NCBI RefSeq assembly: GCF_029227915.1
Contig: NC_079883.1
Location: 30,444,001-30,508,000 of the forward strand
From: Hydractinia symbiolongicarpus
Taxonomy: Eukaryota; Cnidaria; Hydrozoa; Anthoathecata; Hydractiniidae
Reading direction: 5' to 3'
Length of the DNA stretch: 64,000 nt
In this document: positions 32,713 to 45,282 of the stretch, in pieces
Layout of the letters: every line of letters starts with the position of its first letter
Numbering within the stretch: position 1 is the stretch's first letter
The notes under the pieces: model-generated
Seen by the model: only the letters and a program-made list of their open reading frames with translations
Told to the model about the DNA's origin: nothing
Databases searched by the model: none
Made by a program: the position numbers and the translations under genes

Positions 32713-34334
32713 CGTTCGGGAAATGAGTTTACACCCTGGGTACTTTCTTTGTATACTTTTGACTATACGAGCCGAGTCCGGGATTTACGAGAAATCGCTG
32801 ATTTTCGTTTCCCGGCGATTAAACTTCTTTTGTTCAGCGTCTCATCAAAAATGAAAACATTTTCAAAAACTACAAGTCTCATGCGTTTTAGTGGTGAAAT
32901 AATAATTTAAAAAATCGTACGGGAAATGCGTTTACACCCTGGGTACTTTCTTTGTATACTTTTGACTATACGGGCCGAGTCCGGGATTTACGGGAAATCG
33001 CAGGTTTTCGTTTACCGGCGATTAAACTTCTTTTATTCAGCGTGTCATCAAAAATGAAAACATTTTTGAAAACTACAAGTCTCAAGCGTTTTAGTGGTGA
33101 AAAAATAATTTAAAAAATCGTTCGGGAAATGAGTTTACTCCATGGGTACTTTCTTTGTATACTTTTGACTATACGGGCCGAGTCCGGATTTACGGGAAGT
33201 CGCGGATTTTCGTTTGCCGGCGATTAAACTTCTTTTATTGAGCGTGTCATGAAAAATGAAAACATTTTTAAAAACTACAAGTCTCATGGGCTTTAGTGGT
33301 GAAATAATAATTTAAAAAATCGTTCGGGAAATGAGTTTACACCCTGGGTACTTTCTTTGTATACTTTTGACTATACGGGCCGAGTCCGGGATTTACGGGA
33401 AGTCGCGGGTTTTCGTTTGCCGGCGATTAAACTTCTTTTATTCAGCGTCTCATCAAAAATGAAAACATTTTTAAAAACTACAAGTCTCATGGGCTTTAGT
33501 GGTGAAATAATAATTTAAAAAATCGTTCGGGAAATGAGTTTACACCCTGGGTACTTTCTTTGTATACTTTTGACTATACGAGCCGAGTCCGGGATTAACG
33601 AGAAATCGCTGATTTTCGTTTGCCGGCGATTAAACTTCTTTTGTTCAGCGTCTCATCAAAAATGAAAACATTTTCAAAAACTACAAGTCTCATGCGTTTT
33701 AGTGGTGAAATAATAATTTAAAAAATCGTACGGGAAATGCGTTTACACCCTGGGTACTTTCTTTGTATACTTTTGACTATACGGGCCGAGTCCGGGATTT
33801 ACGGGAAATCGCAGGTTTTCGTTTACCGGCGATTAAACTTCTTTTATTCAGCGTGTCATCAAAAATGAAAACATTTTTGAAAACTACAAGTCTCATGCGT
33901 TTTAGTGGTGAAAAAATAATTTAAAAAATCGTTCGGGAAATGAGTTTAATCCATGGGTACTTTCTTTGTATACTTTTGACTATACGGGCCGAGTCCGGAT
34001 TTACGGGAAGTCGCGGATTTTCGTTTGCCGGCGATTAAACTTCTTTTATTGAGCGTCTCATCAAAAATGAAAACATTTTTAAAAACTACAAGTCTCATGG
34101 GCTTTAGTGGTGAAATAATAATTTAAAAAATCGTTCGGGAAATGAGTTTACACCCTGGGTACTTTCTTTGTATACTTTTGTCTATACGGGACGAGTCCGG
34201 GATTTACGGGAAGTCGCGGGTTTTCGTTTGCCGGCGATTAAACTTATTTTATTCAGCGTCTCATCAAAAATGAAAACATTTTTAAAAACTGCAAGTCTCA
34301 TGGGCTTTAGTGGTGAAATAATAATTTAAAAAAT
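32713..34334 (+). repeat. D-F-H-I tetramer HOR, 2 x 811 bp
   Basis: D starts at 32713, 33524 and next at 34335 (J-like). The order is D (TACGAGCC, GCTGATTTT), F (GTACGGGAAATGCG, TTTACCGG), H (CTCCATGGG, GTCCGGATTT) and I (AGTCGCGGG). CGTGTCATC in F is a shared marker. D at 32811 has a private TTTCCCGGCG, seen again at 35042. Confidence 0.9.
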
Positions 34335-34943
34335 CGTTCGGGAAATGAGTTTACACCCTGGGTACTTTCTTTGTATACTTTTGACTATACGAGCCGAGTC
34401 CGGGATTTACGGGAAATCGCTGGTTTTTGTTTGCCGGCGATTAAACTTCTTTTGTTCAGGGTCTGATCAAAAATGAAAACAATTTCAAAAACTACAAGTC
34501 TCATGCGTTTTAGTGGTAAAAAAAATAATTTAAAAAATCGTTCGGAAATGAGTTTACTCCCTGGGTACTTTCTTTGTATACTTTTGACTATACCGGCCGA
34601 GTCCGGGATTTACGGGAAGTTGCGGGGTTTCGTTTGAGGGCGATTAAACTTCTTTTATTCAGCGTCTCATCAAAAATGAAAACATTTTTAAAAACTACAA
34701 GTCTCATGGGCCTTAGTGGTGAAATAATAATTTAAAAAATCGTTCGGGAAGTGAGTTTACACCCTGGGTACTTTCTTTGTATACTTTTGACTATACGGGC
34801 CGAGTCCGTGATTTACGGGAAGTTGCGGGTTTTCGTTTGCCGGCGATTAAACTTCTTTTATTCAGCGTCTCATCAAAAATGAAAACATTTTTAAAAACTA
34901 CAAGTCTCATGGGCTTTAGTGGTGAAATAATAATTTAAAAAAT
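34335..34943 (+). repeat. J-E-I spacer trimer
   Basis: Three family 2 monomers lie between tetramer units: J with CAGGGTCTGATC and AACAATTTC, E (GAGGGCG), and I with GTCCGTGATTT. J and E with the same AACAATTTC word recur at about 37.8-38.1, 51.4-51.7 and 60.1-60.4 kb. Confidence 0.82.
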
Positions 34944-35754
34944 CGTTCGGGAAATGAGTTTACACCCTGGGTACTTTCTTTGTATACTTTTGACTATACG
35001 AGCCGAGTCCGGGATTTACGAGAAATCGCTGATTTTCGTTTCCCGGCGATTAAACTTCTTTTGTTCAGCGTCTCATCAAAAATGAAAACATTTTCAAAAA
35101 CTACAAGTCTCATGCGTTTTAGTGGTGAAATAATAATTTGAAAAATCGTACGGGAAATGCGTTTACACCCTGGGTACTTTCTTTGTATACTTTTGACTAT
35201 ACGGGCCGAGTCCAGGATTTACGGGAAATCGCAGGTTTTCGTTTACCGGCGATTAAACTTCTTTTACTCAGCGTGTCATCAAAAATGAAAACATTTTTGA
35301 AAACTACAAGTCTCAAGCGTTTTAGTGGTGAAAAAATAATTTAAAAAATCGTTCGGGAAATGAGTTTACTCCATGGGTACTTTCTTTGTATACTTTTGAC
35401 TATACGGGCCGAGTCCGGATTTACGGGAAGTCGCGCATTTTCGTTTGCCGGCGATTAAACTTCTTTTATTGAGCGTCTCATCAAAAATGAAAACATTTTT
35501 AAAAACTACAAGTCTCATGGGCTTTAGTGGTGAAATAATAATTTAAAAAATCGTTCGGGAAATGAGTTTACACCCTGGGTACTTTCTTTGTATACTTTTG
35601 ACTATACGGGCCGAGTCCGGGATTTACGGGAAGTCGCGGGTTTTCGTTTGCCGGCGATTAAACTTCTTTTATTCAGCGTCTCATCAAAAATGAAAACATT
35701 TTTAAAAACTACAAGTCTCATGGGCTTTAGTGGTGAAATAATAATTTAAAAAAT
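34944..35754 (+). repeat. D-F-H-I tetramer, third copy, 811 bp
   Basis: D at 34944 has the private TTTCCCGGCG (35042), exactly 2231 bp after 32811. The block 32713 onward was thus copied with its spacer. F here has ATAATTTGAAAAATCG, an A-to-G change that opens a short reading frame by chance. Confidence 0.9.
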
Positions 35755-36767
35755 CGTTCGGGAAATGAGTTTACACCCTGGGTACTTTCTTTGTATACTT
35801 TTGACTATACGAGCCGAGTCCGGGATTTACGAGAAATCGCTGATTTTCGTTTGCCGGCGATTAAACTTCTTTTGTTCAGCGTCTCATCAAAAATGAAAAC
35901 ATTTTCAAAAACTACAAGTCTCATGCGTTTTAGTGGTGAAATAATAATTTAAAAAATCGTACGGGAAATGCGTTTACACCCTGGGTACTTTCTTTGTATA
36001 TTTTTGACTATACGGGCCGAGTCCGGGATTTACGGGAAATCGCAGGTTTTCGTTTACCGGCGATTAAACTTCTTTTATTCAGCGTGTCATCAAAAATGAA
36101 AACATTTTTGAAAACTACAAGTCTCATGCGTTTTAGTGGTGAAAAAATAATTTAAAAAATCGTTCGGAAATGAGTTTACTCCCTGGGTACTTTCTTTGTA
36201 TACTTTTGACTATACGGGCCGAGTCCGGGATTTACGGGAAGTTGCGGGGTTTCGTTTGAGGGCGATTAAACTTCTTTTATTCAGCGTCTCATCAAAAATG
36301 AAAACATTTTTAAAAACTACAAGTCTCATGGGCTTTAGTGGTGAAATAATAATTTAAAAAATCGTACGGGAAATGCGTTTACACCCTGGGTACTTTCTTT
36401 GTATACTTTGGACTATACGGGCCGAGTCCGGGATTTACGGGAAATCGCAGGTTTTCGTTTACCGGCGATTAAACTTCTTTTATTCAGCGTCTCATCAAAA
36501 ATGAAAACATTTTTGAAAACTACAAGTCTCATGCGTTTTAGTGGTGAAAAAATAATTTAAAAAATCGTTCGGAAATGAGTTTACTCCCTGGGTACTTTCT
36601 TTGTATACTTTTGACTATACGGGCCGAGTCCGGGATTTACGGGAAGTTGCGGGGTTTCGTTTGAGGGCGATTAAACTTCTTTTATTCAGCGTCTCATCAA
36701 AAATGAAAACATTTTTAAAAACTACAAGTCTCATGGGCTTTAGTGGTGAAACAATAATTTAAAAAAT
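35755..36767 (+). repeat. D-F followed by E-F dimers of 405 bp
   Basis: The order is D (35755), F, E (36161), F, E (36566). E landmarks at 36161 and 36566 and GTACGG at 36364 and 36769 are each 405 bp apart. The E-F dimers therefore span 36161-36565 and 36566-36970, the second overlapping the start of the next 7-mer. This is the shortest true HOR in Domain II. Confidence 0.88.
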
Positions 36768-39198
36768 CGTACGGGAAATGCGTTTACACCCTGGGTACTT
36801 TCTTTGTATACTTTTGACTATACGGGCCGAGTCCGGGATTTACGGGAAATCGCAGGTTTTCGTTTACCGGCGATTAAACTTCTTTTATTCAGCGTCTCAT
36901 CAAAAATAAAAACATTTTTGAAAACTACAAGTCTCATGCGTTTTAGTGGTGAAAAAATAATTTAAAAAATCGTTCGGGAAATGAGTTTACTCCATGGGTA
37001 CTTTCTTTGTATACTTTTGACTATACGGGCCGTGTCCGGATTTACGGGAAGTCGCGGATTTTCGTTTGCCGGCGATTAAACTTCTTTTATTCAGCGTCTT
37101 ATCAAAAAGGAAAACATTTTTAAAAACTACAAGTCTCATGGGCTTTAGTGGTGAAATAGTAATTTAAAAAATCGTTCGGGAAATGAGTTTACACCCTGGG
37201 TACTTTCTTTGTATACTTTTGACTATACGGGCCGAGTCCGGGATTTACGGGAAGTCGCGGGTTTTCGTTTGCCGGCGATTAAACTTCTTTTATTCAGCGT
37301 CTCTTCAAAAATGAAAACATTTTTAAAAACTACAAGTCTCATGGGCTTTAGTGGTGAAATAATAATTTAAAAAATCGTTCGGGAAGTGAGTTTACACCCT
37401 GGGTACTTTCTTTGTATACTTTTGACTATACGAGCCGAGTCCGGGATTTACGGGAAATCGCTGGTTTTCGTTTGCCGGCGATTAAACTTCTTTTGTTCAG
37501 CGTCTGATCAAAAATGAAAACATTTTCAAAAACTGCAAGTCTCATGCGTTTTAGTGGTGAAAAAATAATTTAAAAAATCGTTCGGAAATGAGTTTACTCC
37601 CTGGGTACTTTCTTTGTATACTTTTGACTATACGGGCCGAGTCCGGGATTTAGGGGAAGTCGCGGGGTTTCGTTTGAGGGCGATTAAACTTCTTTTATTC
37701 AGCGTCTCATCAAAAATGAAAACATTTTTTAAAACTACAAGTCTCATGGGCTTTAGTGGTGAAATAATAATTTAAAAAATCGTTCGGGAAATGAGTTTAC
37801 ACCCTGGGTACTTTCTTTGTATACTTTTGACTATACGAGCCGAGTCCGGGATTTACGGGAAATCGCTGGTTTTCGTTTGCCGGCGATTAAACTTCTTTTG
37901 TTCAGGGTCTGATCAAAATTGAAAACAATTTCAAAAACTACAAGTCTCATGCGTTTTAGTGGTAAAAAAAATACTTTAAAAAATCGTTCGGAAATGAGTT
38001 TACTCCCTGGGTACTTTCTTTGTATACTTTTGACTATACGGGCCGAGTCAGGGATTTACGGGAAGTCGCGGGGTTTCGTTTGAGGGCGATTAAACTTCTT
38101 TTATTCAGCGTCTCATCAAAAATGAAAACATTTTTAAAAACTACAAGTCTCATGGGCTTTAGTGGTGAAATAATAATTTAAAAAATCGTACGGGAAATGC
38201 GTTTACACCCTGAGTACTTTCTTTGTATACTTTTGACTATACGGGCCGAGTCCGGGATTTACGGGAAATCGCAGGTTTCGTTTACCGGCGATTAAACTTC
38301 TTTTATTCAGCGTCTCATCAAAAATAAAAACATTTTTGAAAACTACAAGTCTCATGCGTTTTAGTGGTGAAAAAATAATTTAAAAAATCGTTCGGGAAAT
38401 GAGTTTACTCCATGGGTACTTTCTTTGTATACTTTTGACTATACGGGCCGTGTCCGGATTTACGGGAAGTCGCGGATTTTCGTTTGCCGGCGATTAAACT
38501 TCTTTTATTCAGCGTCTTATCAAAAAGGAAAACATTTTTAAAAACTACAAGTCTCATGGGCTTTAGTGGTGAAATAATAATTTAAAAAATCGTTCGGGAA
38601 ATGAGTTTACACCCTGGGTACTTTCTTTGTATACTTTTGACTATACGGGCCGAGTCCGGGATTTACGGGAAGTCGCGGGTTTTCGTTTGCCGGCGATTAA
38701 ACTTCTTTTATTCAGCGTCTCTTCAAAAATGAAAACATTTTTAAAAACTACAAGTCTCATGGGTTTTAGTGGTGAAATAATAATTTAAAAAATCGTTCGG
38801 GAAGTGAGTTTACACCCTGGGTACTTTCTTTGTATACTTTTGACTATACGAGCCGAGTCCGGGATTTACGGGAAATCGCTGGTTTTCGTTTGCCGGCGAT
38901 TAAACTTCTTTTGTTCAGCGTCTGATCAAAAATGAAAACATTTTCAAAAACTGCAAGTCTCATGCGTTTTAGTGGTGAAAAAATAATTTAAAAAATCGTT
39001 CGGAAATAAGTTTACTTCCTGGGTACTTTCTTTGTATACTTTTGACTATACGGGCCGAGTCCGGGATTTAGGGGAAGTTGCGGGGTTTCGTTTGAGGGCG
39101 ATTAAACTTCTTTTATTCAGCGTCTCATCAAAAATGAAAACATTTTTAAAAACTACAAGTCTCATGGGCTTTAGTGGTGAAATAATAATTTAAAAAAT
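36768..39198 (+). repeat. F-H-I-J-E-J-E 7-mer HOR, 1419 bp plus a 5-mer remainder
   Basis: F starts at 36768, 38187 and 39199. The first unit is 1419 bp; the second stops after F-H-I-J-E (1012 bp). Private markers repeat at a 1418-bp offset: AAAATAAAAAC at 36903 and 38321, and AAAAAGGAAAAC near 37105 and 38523. H has GCCGTGTCCGG in both. Two monomers (J-E) have been lost from the second unit or gained in the first. Confidence 0.9.
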
Positions 39199-40414
39199 CG
39201 TACGGGAAATGCGTTTACACCCTGGGTACTTTCTTTGTATACTTTTGACTATACGGGCCGAGTCCGGGATTTACGGGAAATCGCAGGTTTTCGTTTACCG
39301 GCGATTAAACTTCTTTTATTCAGCGTCTCATCAAAAATGAAAACATTTTTGAAAACTACAAGTCTCATGCGTTTTAGTGGTGAAAAAATAATTTAAAAAA
39401 TCGTTCGGGAAATGAGTTTACTCCATGGGTAATTTCTTTGTATACTTTTGACTATACGGGCCGAGTCCGGATTTACGGGAAGTCGCGGATTTTCGTTTGC
39501 CGGCGATTAAACTTCTTTTATTCAGCGTCTCATCAAAAATGAAAACATTTTTAAAAACTACAAGTCTCATGGGCTTTAGTGGTGAAATAATAATTTAAAA
39601 AATCGTTCGGGAAATGAGTTTACACCCTGGGTACTTTCTTTGTATACTTTTGACTATACGGGCCGAGTCCGGGATTTACGGGAAATCGCAGGTTTTCGTT
39701 TGCCGGCGATTAAACTTCTTTTATTCAGCGTCTCGTCAAAAATGAAATCATTTTTGAAAACTACAAGTCTCATGCGTTTTAGTGGTGAAAAAATAATTTA
39801 AAAAATCGTTAGGGAAATGAGTTTACTCCCTGGGTAATTTCTTTGTATACTTTTGACTATACGGGCCGAGTCCGGATTTACGGGAAGTCGCGGATTTTCG
39901 TTTGCCGGCGATTAAACTTCTTTTATTCAGCGTCTCATCAAAAATGAAAACATTTTTAAAAACCACAAGTCTCATGGGCTTTAGTGGTGAAATAATAATT
40001 TAAAAAATCGTTCGGGAAATGAGTTTACACCCTGGGTACTTTCTTTGTATACTTTTGACTATACGGGCCGAGTCCGGGATTTACGGGAAGTCGCGGGTTT
40101 TCGTTTGCCGGCGATTAAACTTCTTTTATTCAGCGTCTCATCAAAAATGAAAACATTTTTAAAAACTACAAGTCTCATGGGCTTTAGTGGTGAAATAATA
40201 ATTTAAAAAATCGTTCCGGAAATGAGTTTACACCCTGGGTACTTTCTTTGTATACTTTTGACTATACGAGCCGAGTCCGGGATTTACGGGAAATCGCTGG
40301 TTTTCGTTTGCCGGCGATTAAACTTCTTTTGTTCAGCGTCTGATCAAAAATGAAAACATTTTTGAAAACTACAAGTCTCAAGCGTTTTAGTGGTGAAAGA
40401 AAAATTTAAAAAAT
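39199..40414 (+). repeat. Mixed F-H-O-H-I-J monomers
   Basis: There are six monomers. Two H copies have GGGTAATTTC, a word also seen at about 45310, 55440 and 57265. The O monomer (about 39600) has the GAAATCATTT dyad change otherwise typical of family 3. The last J leads into N through TCTCAAGCG and GAAAGAAAAATTT. Confidence 0.78.
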
Positions 40415-40820
40415 CGTTCGGGAAATAAGTTTATTCCCTGGGTACTTTCTTTGTATACATTCGACTATACGGGCCAAGCCCGGGATTTACGGGAAATCGC
40501 GGGATTTCGTTTGCCGGCGATTAAATCTCTTTCATTAAGCGTCTCGTCAAAAATGAAAACATTTTTAAAAACTACAAGTCTCATGCGTTTTAGTGGTAAA
40601 AAAAAAATTTAAAAAATCGTTCGGGAAATGAGTTTACACCCTGGGTACTTTCTTTGTATACTTTTGACTATACGGGCCGAGTCCGGGATTTACGGGAAAT
40701 CGCAGGTTTTCGTTTGCCGGCGATTAAACTTCTTTTGTTCAGCGTCTGATCAAAAATGAAAACATTTTTGAAAACTACAAGTCTCAAGCGTTTTAGTGGT
40801 GAAAGAAAAATTTAAAAAAT
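40415..40820 (+). repeat. N-O' dimer, 406 bp
   Basis: N at 40415 and again at 40821. The O' monomer between them has an O head but a J-type tail (TTTTGTTCAG, TCTGATC, TCTCAAGCG), which explains how N is reached a second time. Confidence 0.85.
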
Positions 40821-42443
40821 CGTTCGGGAAATAAGTTTATTCCCTGGGTACTTTCTTTGTATACATTCGACTATACGGGCCAAGCCCGGGATTTACGGGA
40901 AATCGCGGGATTTCGTTTGCCGGCGATTAAATCTCTTTCATTAAGCGTCTCGTCAAAAATGAAAACATTTTTAAAAACTACAAGTCTCATGCGTTTTAGT
41001 GGTAAAAAAAAAATTTAAAAAATCGTTCGGGAAATGGGTTTACACCCTGGGTACTTTCTTTGTATACTTTTGACTATACGGGCCGAGTCCGGGATTTACG
41101 GGAAATCGCAGGTTTTCGTTTGCCGGCGATTAAACTTCTTTTATTCAGCGTCTCGTCAAAAATGAAATCATTTTTGAAAACTACAAGTCTCATGCGTTTT
41201 AGTGGTGAAAAAATAATTTAAAAAATCGGTCGGGAAATGAGTTTACTCCCTGGGTACTTTCTTTGTATACTTTTGAGTATGCGGGCCGAGTCCGGGGTTT
41301 ACGGGAAATGGCGGGTTTTCGTTTGCCGGCGATTAAACCTCTTTCATTAAGCGTCTCATCAAAAATGAAAACATTTTTGAAAACTGCAAGTCTCATGCGT
41401 TTTAGTGGTGAAAAGATAATTTAAAAAATCGTTTTGGAAATGAGTTTACTCACAGGGTACTTTCTTTGTATACATTCGACTATACGGGCCAAGACGGGAT
41501 TTACGGGAAATCGCGGGTTTTCGTTTGCCGGCGATTAAACCACTTTTATTCAGCGTCTCATCAAAAATGAAAACATTTTTGAAAACTACAAGTCTCATGC
41601 GCTTTAGTGGTAAAAAAAAAGTTTAAAAATTCTTTCGGGAAATGAGTTTACTCCCTGGGTACTTTCTTAGTATACATTCGACTATACGGGCCAAGCCCGG
41701 GATTTACGGCAAATCGCGGGATTTCGTTTGCCGGCGATTAAACCTCTTTCATTAAGCGTCTCATCAAAAATGAAAACATTTTTAAAAACTACAAGTCTCA
41801 TGCGTTTTAGTGGTGAAAAAATAATTTAAAAAATCGTTTGGGAAATGAGTTTACTCCCTGGGTACTTTCTTTGTATACTTTTGACTATGCAGGCCGAGTC
41901 CGGGGTTTACGGGAAATCGCGGGTTTTCGTTTGCCGGCGATTAAACTTCTTTTTTTAAGCGTCTCATCAAAAATGAAAACATTTTTGAAAACTACAAGTC
42001 TCATGCGTTTTAGTGGTGAAAAAATAAATTAAAAAATCGTTCGGGAAATGAGTTTACTTCCTGGGTACTTTCTTTTTATACTTTTGACTATACGGGCCAA
42101 GTCCCGGATTTACGGGAAATCGCGTGTTTTCGTTTGCCGGCGATTAAACTTCTTTTATTCAGCGTCTCATCAAAAATGAAAACATTTTTAAAAACTACAA
42201 GTCTCATTGGCTTTAGTGGTGAAATAATAATTTAAAAAATCGTTCGGGAAATGAGTTTACACCCTGGGTACTTTCTTTGTATACTTTTGACTATACGAGC
42301 CGAGTCCGGGATTTACGGGAAATCGCTGATTTTCGTTTGCCGGCGATTAAACTTCTTTTGTTCAGCGTCTCATCAAAAATGAAAACATTTTCAAAAACTA
42401 CAAGTCTCATGCGTTTTAGTGGTGAAAGAAAAATTTAAAAAAT
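40821..42443 (+). repeat. 8-monomer HOR, 1623 bp, copy 1 (N-O-G'-Q-R-S-M-D)
   Basis: N landmarks at 40821 and 42444 are 1623 bp apart. Private words in both copies are GAAATGGGTTTAC, ATCGGTCGGG, TTGAGTATGCGGG, AAGTTTAAAAATTC, CTTTTTTTAAGCG, CGCGTGTTTTCG and CTCATTGGC. K and L, usually between S and M, are missing. Confidence 0.95.
41156..41177. repeat. Extended dyad variant in type O, 10-bp arms
   Basis: TCAAAAATGA (41156-41165), AA, TCATTTTTGA (41168-41177). The single change of AAAAC to AAATC lengthens the perfect arms from 9 to 10 bp and shortens the loop to 2. It is also seen near 31223, 39737, 42779 and 46631. A later form with GAAATTATTTTTG (about 56161, 57984, 60825, 63661) breaks one pair. 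Confidence 0.85.
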
Positions 42444-44066
42444 CGTTCGGGAAATAAGTTTATTCCCTGGGTACTTTCTTTGTATACATTCGACTATACG
42501 GGCCAAGCCCGGGATTTACGGGAAATCGCGGGATTTCGTTTGCCGGCGATTAAATCTCTTTCATTAAGCGTCTCGTCAAAAATGAAAACATTTTTAAAAA
42601 CTACAAGTCTCATGCGTTTTAGTGGTAAAAAAAAAATTTAAAAAATCGTTCGGGAAATGGGTTTACACCCTGGGTACTTTCTTTGTATACTTTTGACTAT
42701 ACGGGCCGAGTCCGGGATTTACGGGAAATCGCAGGTTTTCGTTTGCCGGCGATTAAACTTCTTTTATTCAGCGTCTCGTCAAAAATGAAATCATTTTTGA
42801 AAACTACAAGTCTCATGCGTTTTAGTGGTGAAAAAATAATTTAAAAAATCGGTCGGGAAATGAGTTTACTCCCTGGGTACTTTCTTTGTATACTTTTGAG
42901 TATGCGGGCCGAGTCCGGGGTTTACGGGAAATGGCGGGTTTTCGTTTGCCGGCGATTAAACCTCTTTCATTAAGCGTCTCATCAAAAATGAAAACATTTT
43001 TGAAAACTGCAAGTCTCATGCGTTTTAGTGGTGAAAAGATAATTTAAAAAATCGTTTTGGAAATGAGTTTACTCACAGGGTACTTTCTTTGTATACATTC
43101 GACTATACGGGCCAAGACGGGATTTACGGGAAATCGCGGGTTTTCGTTTGCCGGCGATTAAACCACTTTTATTCAGCGTCTCATCAAAAATGAAAACATT
43201 TTTGAAAACTACAAGTCTCATGCGCTTTAGTGGTAAAAAAAAAGTTTAAAAATTCTTTCGGGAAATGAGTTTACTCCCTGGGTACTTTCTTAGTATACAT
43301 TCGACTATACGGGCCAAGCCCGGGATTTACGGCAAATCGCGGGATTTCGTTTGCCGGCGATTAAACCTCTTTCATTAAGCGTCTCATCAAAAATGAAAAC
43401 ATTTTTAAAAACTACAAGTCTCATGCGTTTTAGTGGTGAAAAAATAATTTAAAAAATCGTTTGGGAAATGAGTTTACTCCCTGGGTACTTTCTTTGTATA
43501 CTTTTGACTATGCAGGCCGAGTCCGGGGTTTACGGGAAATCGCGGGTTTTCGTTTGCCGGCGATTAAACTTCTTTTTTTAAGCGTCTCATCAAAAATGAA
43601 AACATTTTTGAAAACTACAAGTCTCATGCGTTTTAGTGGTGAAAAAATAAATTAAAAAATCGTTCGGGAAATGAGTTTACTTCCTGGGTACTTTCTTTTT
43701 ATACTTTTGACTATACGGGCCAAGTCCCGGATTTACGGGAAATCGCGTGTTTTCGTTTGCCGGCGATTAAACTTCTTTTATTCAGCGTCTCATCAAAAAT
43801 GAAAACATTTTTAAAAACTACAAGTCTCATTGGCTTTAGTGGTGAAATAATAATTTAAAAAATCGTTCGGGAAATGAGTTTACACCCTGGGTACTTTCTT
43901 TGTATACTTTTGACTATACGAGCCGAGTCCGGGATTTACGGGAAATCGCTGATTTTCGTTTGCCGGCGATTAAACTTCTTTTGTTCAGCGTCTCATCAAA
44001 AATGAAAACATTTTCAAAAACTACAAGTCTCATGCGTTTTAGTGGTGAAAAAATAATTTAAAAAAT
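42444..44066 (+). repeat. 8-monomer HOR, 1623 bp, copy 2
   Basis: This directly follows copy 1. In the stretches compared line by line I found no difference, so the duplication is very young or was recently converted. The next monomer, at 44067, is E, where copy 1 is followed by N. Confidence 0.95.
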
Positions 44067-45282
44067 CGTTCGGAAATGAATTTACTCCCTGGTTACTTTC
44101 TTTGTATACTTTTGACTATACGGGCCGAGTCCGGGATTTACGGGAAGTCGCGGGGTTTCGTTTGAGGGCGATTAAACTTCTTTTATTCAGCGTCTCATCA
44201 AAAATGAAAACATTTTTGAAAACTGCAAGTCTCATGGGCTTTAGTGGTGAAATAATAATTTAAAAAATCGTACGGGAAATGCGTTTACACCCTGGGTACT
44301 TTCTTTGTATACTTTTGACTATACGGGCCGAGTCCGGGATTTACGGGAAATCGCAGGTTTTCGTTTACCGGCGATTAAACTTCTTTTATTCAGCGTCTCA
44401 TCAAAAATGAAAACATTTTTGAAAACTACAAGTCTCATGCGTTTTAGTGGTGAAAAAATAATTTAAAAAATCGTTCGGGAAATGAGTTTACTCCATGGGT
44501 ACTTTCTTTGTATACTTTTGACTATACGGGCCGAGTCCGGATTTACGGGAAATCGCGGATTTTCGTTTGCCGGCGATTAAACTTCTTTTATTGAGCGTCT
44601 CATCAAAAATGAAAACATTTTTAAAAACTACAAGTCTCATGGGCTTTAGTGGTGAAATAATAATTTAAAAAATCGTTCGGGAAATGAGTTTACACCCTGG
44701 GTACTTTCTTTGTATACTTTTGACTATACGAGCCGAGTCCGGGATTTACGGGAAATCGCAGGTTTTCGTTTACCGGCGATTAAACTTCTTTTATTCAGCG
44801 TCTCATCAAAAATAAAAACAATTTCAAAAACTACAAGTCTCATGCGTTTTAGTGGTAAAAAAAATAATTTAAAAAATCGTTCGGAAATGAGTTTACTCCC
44901 TGGGTACTTTCTTTGTATACTTTTGACTATACGGGTCGAGTCCGGGATTTACGGGAAGTCGCGGGGTTTCGTTTGAGGGCGATTAAACTTCTTTTATTCA
45001 GCGTCTTATCAAAAATGAAAACATTTTTAAAAACTACAAGTCTCATGGGCTTTAGTGTTTAAATAATAATTTAAAAAATCGTACGGGAAATGCGTTTACA
45101 CCCTGGGTACTTTCTTTGTATACTTTTGACTATACGGGCCGAGTCCGGGATTTACGGGAAATCGCAGGTTTTCGTTTACCGGCGATTAAACTTCTTTTAT
45201 TCAGCGTCTCATCAAAAATGAAAACATTTTTGAAAACTACAAGTCTCATGCGTTTTAGTGGTGAAAAAATAATTTAAAAAAT
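44067..45282 (+). repeat. E-F-H-J/F-E-F block
   Basis: Six family 2 monomers. The first E has GAAATGAATTTAC and CCTGGTTAC. The fourth is a hybrid with TACGAGCC in front, TTTACCGG behind and AACAATTTC further on. The fifth ends with TTTAGTGTTTAAATAAT at about 45053, where GTGGTGAAA is changed. No gene is seen. Confidence 0.8.

Larger units (their letters stand above)
26102..40414 (+). repeat. Domain II: family 2 monomers
   Basis: From about 27 kb the words CTCATGGGCTTTAG, GTGAAATAATAATTT, AGTCGCGG, GAGGGCG, TACGAGCC and GTACGGGAAATGCG dominate, and the core words of Domain I (taggcg, ccctggata, gttcactccc) are absent. HORs here are 405, 811, 1160 and 1419 bp long. Four monomers of 146-147 bp and two of 175 bp occur at 26.7-30.3 kb. 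A family 3 cassette is embedded at 30888-32712. Confidence 0.82.

Noticed and set aside
41199-41396. 65- to 79-codon frames on the minus strand (also 42822, 50880, 52343, 52952, 53561, 54778, 59601, 62237)
   Set aside because: These are reverse readings of ordinary monomers, opened by the same satellite variants. The array has no inverted monomers, so they do not mark genes on the other strand.
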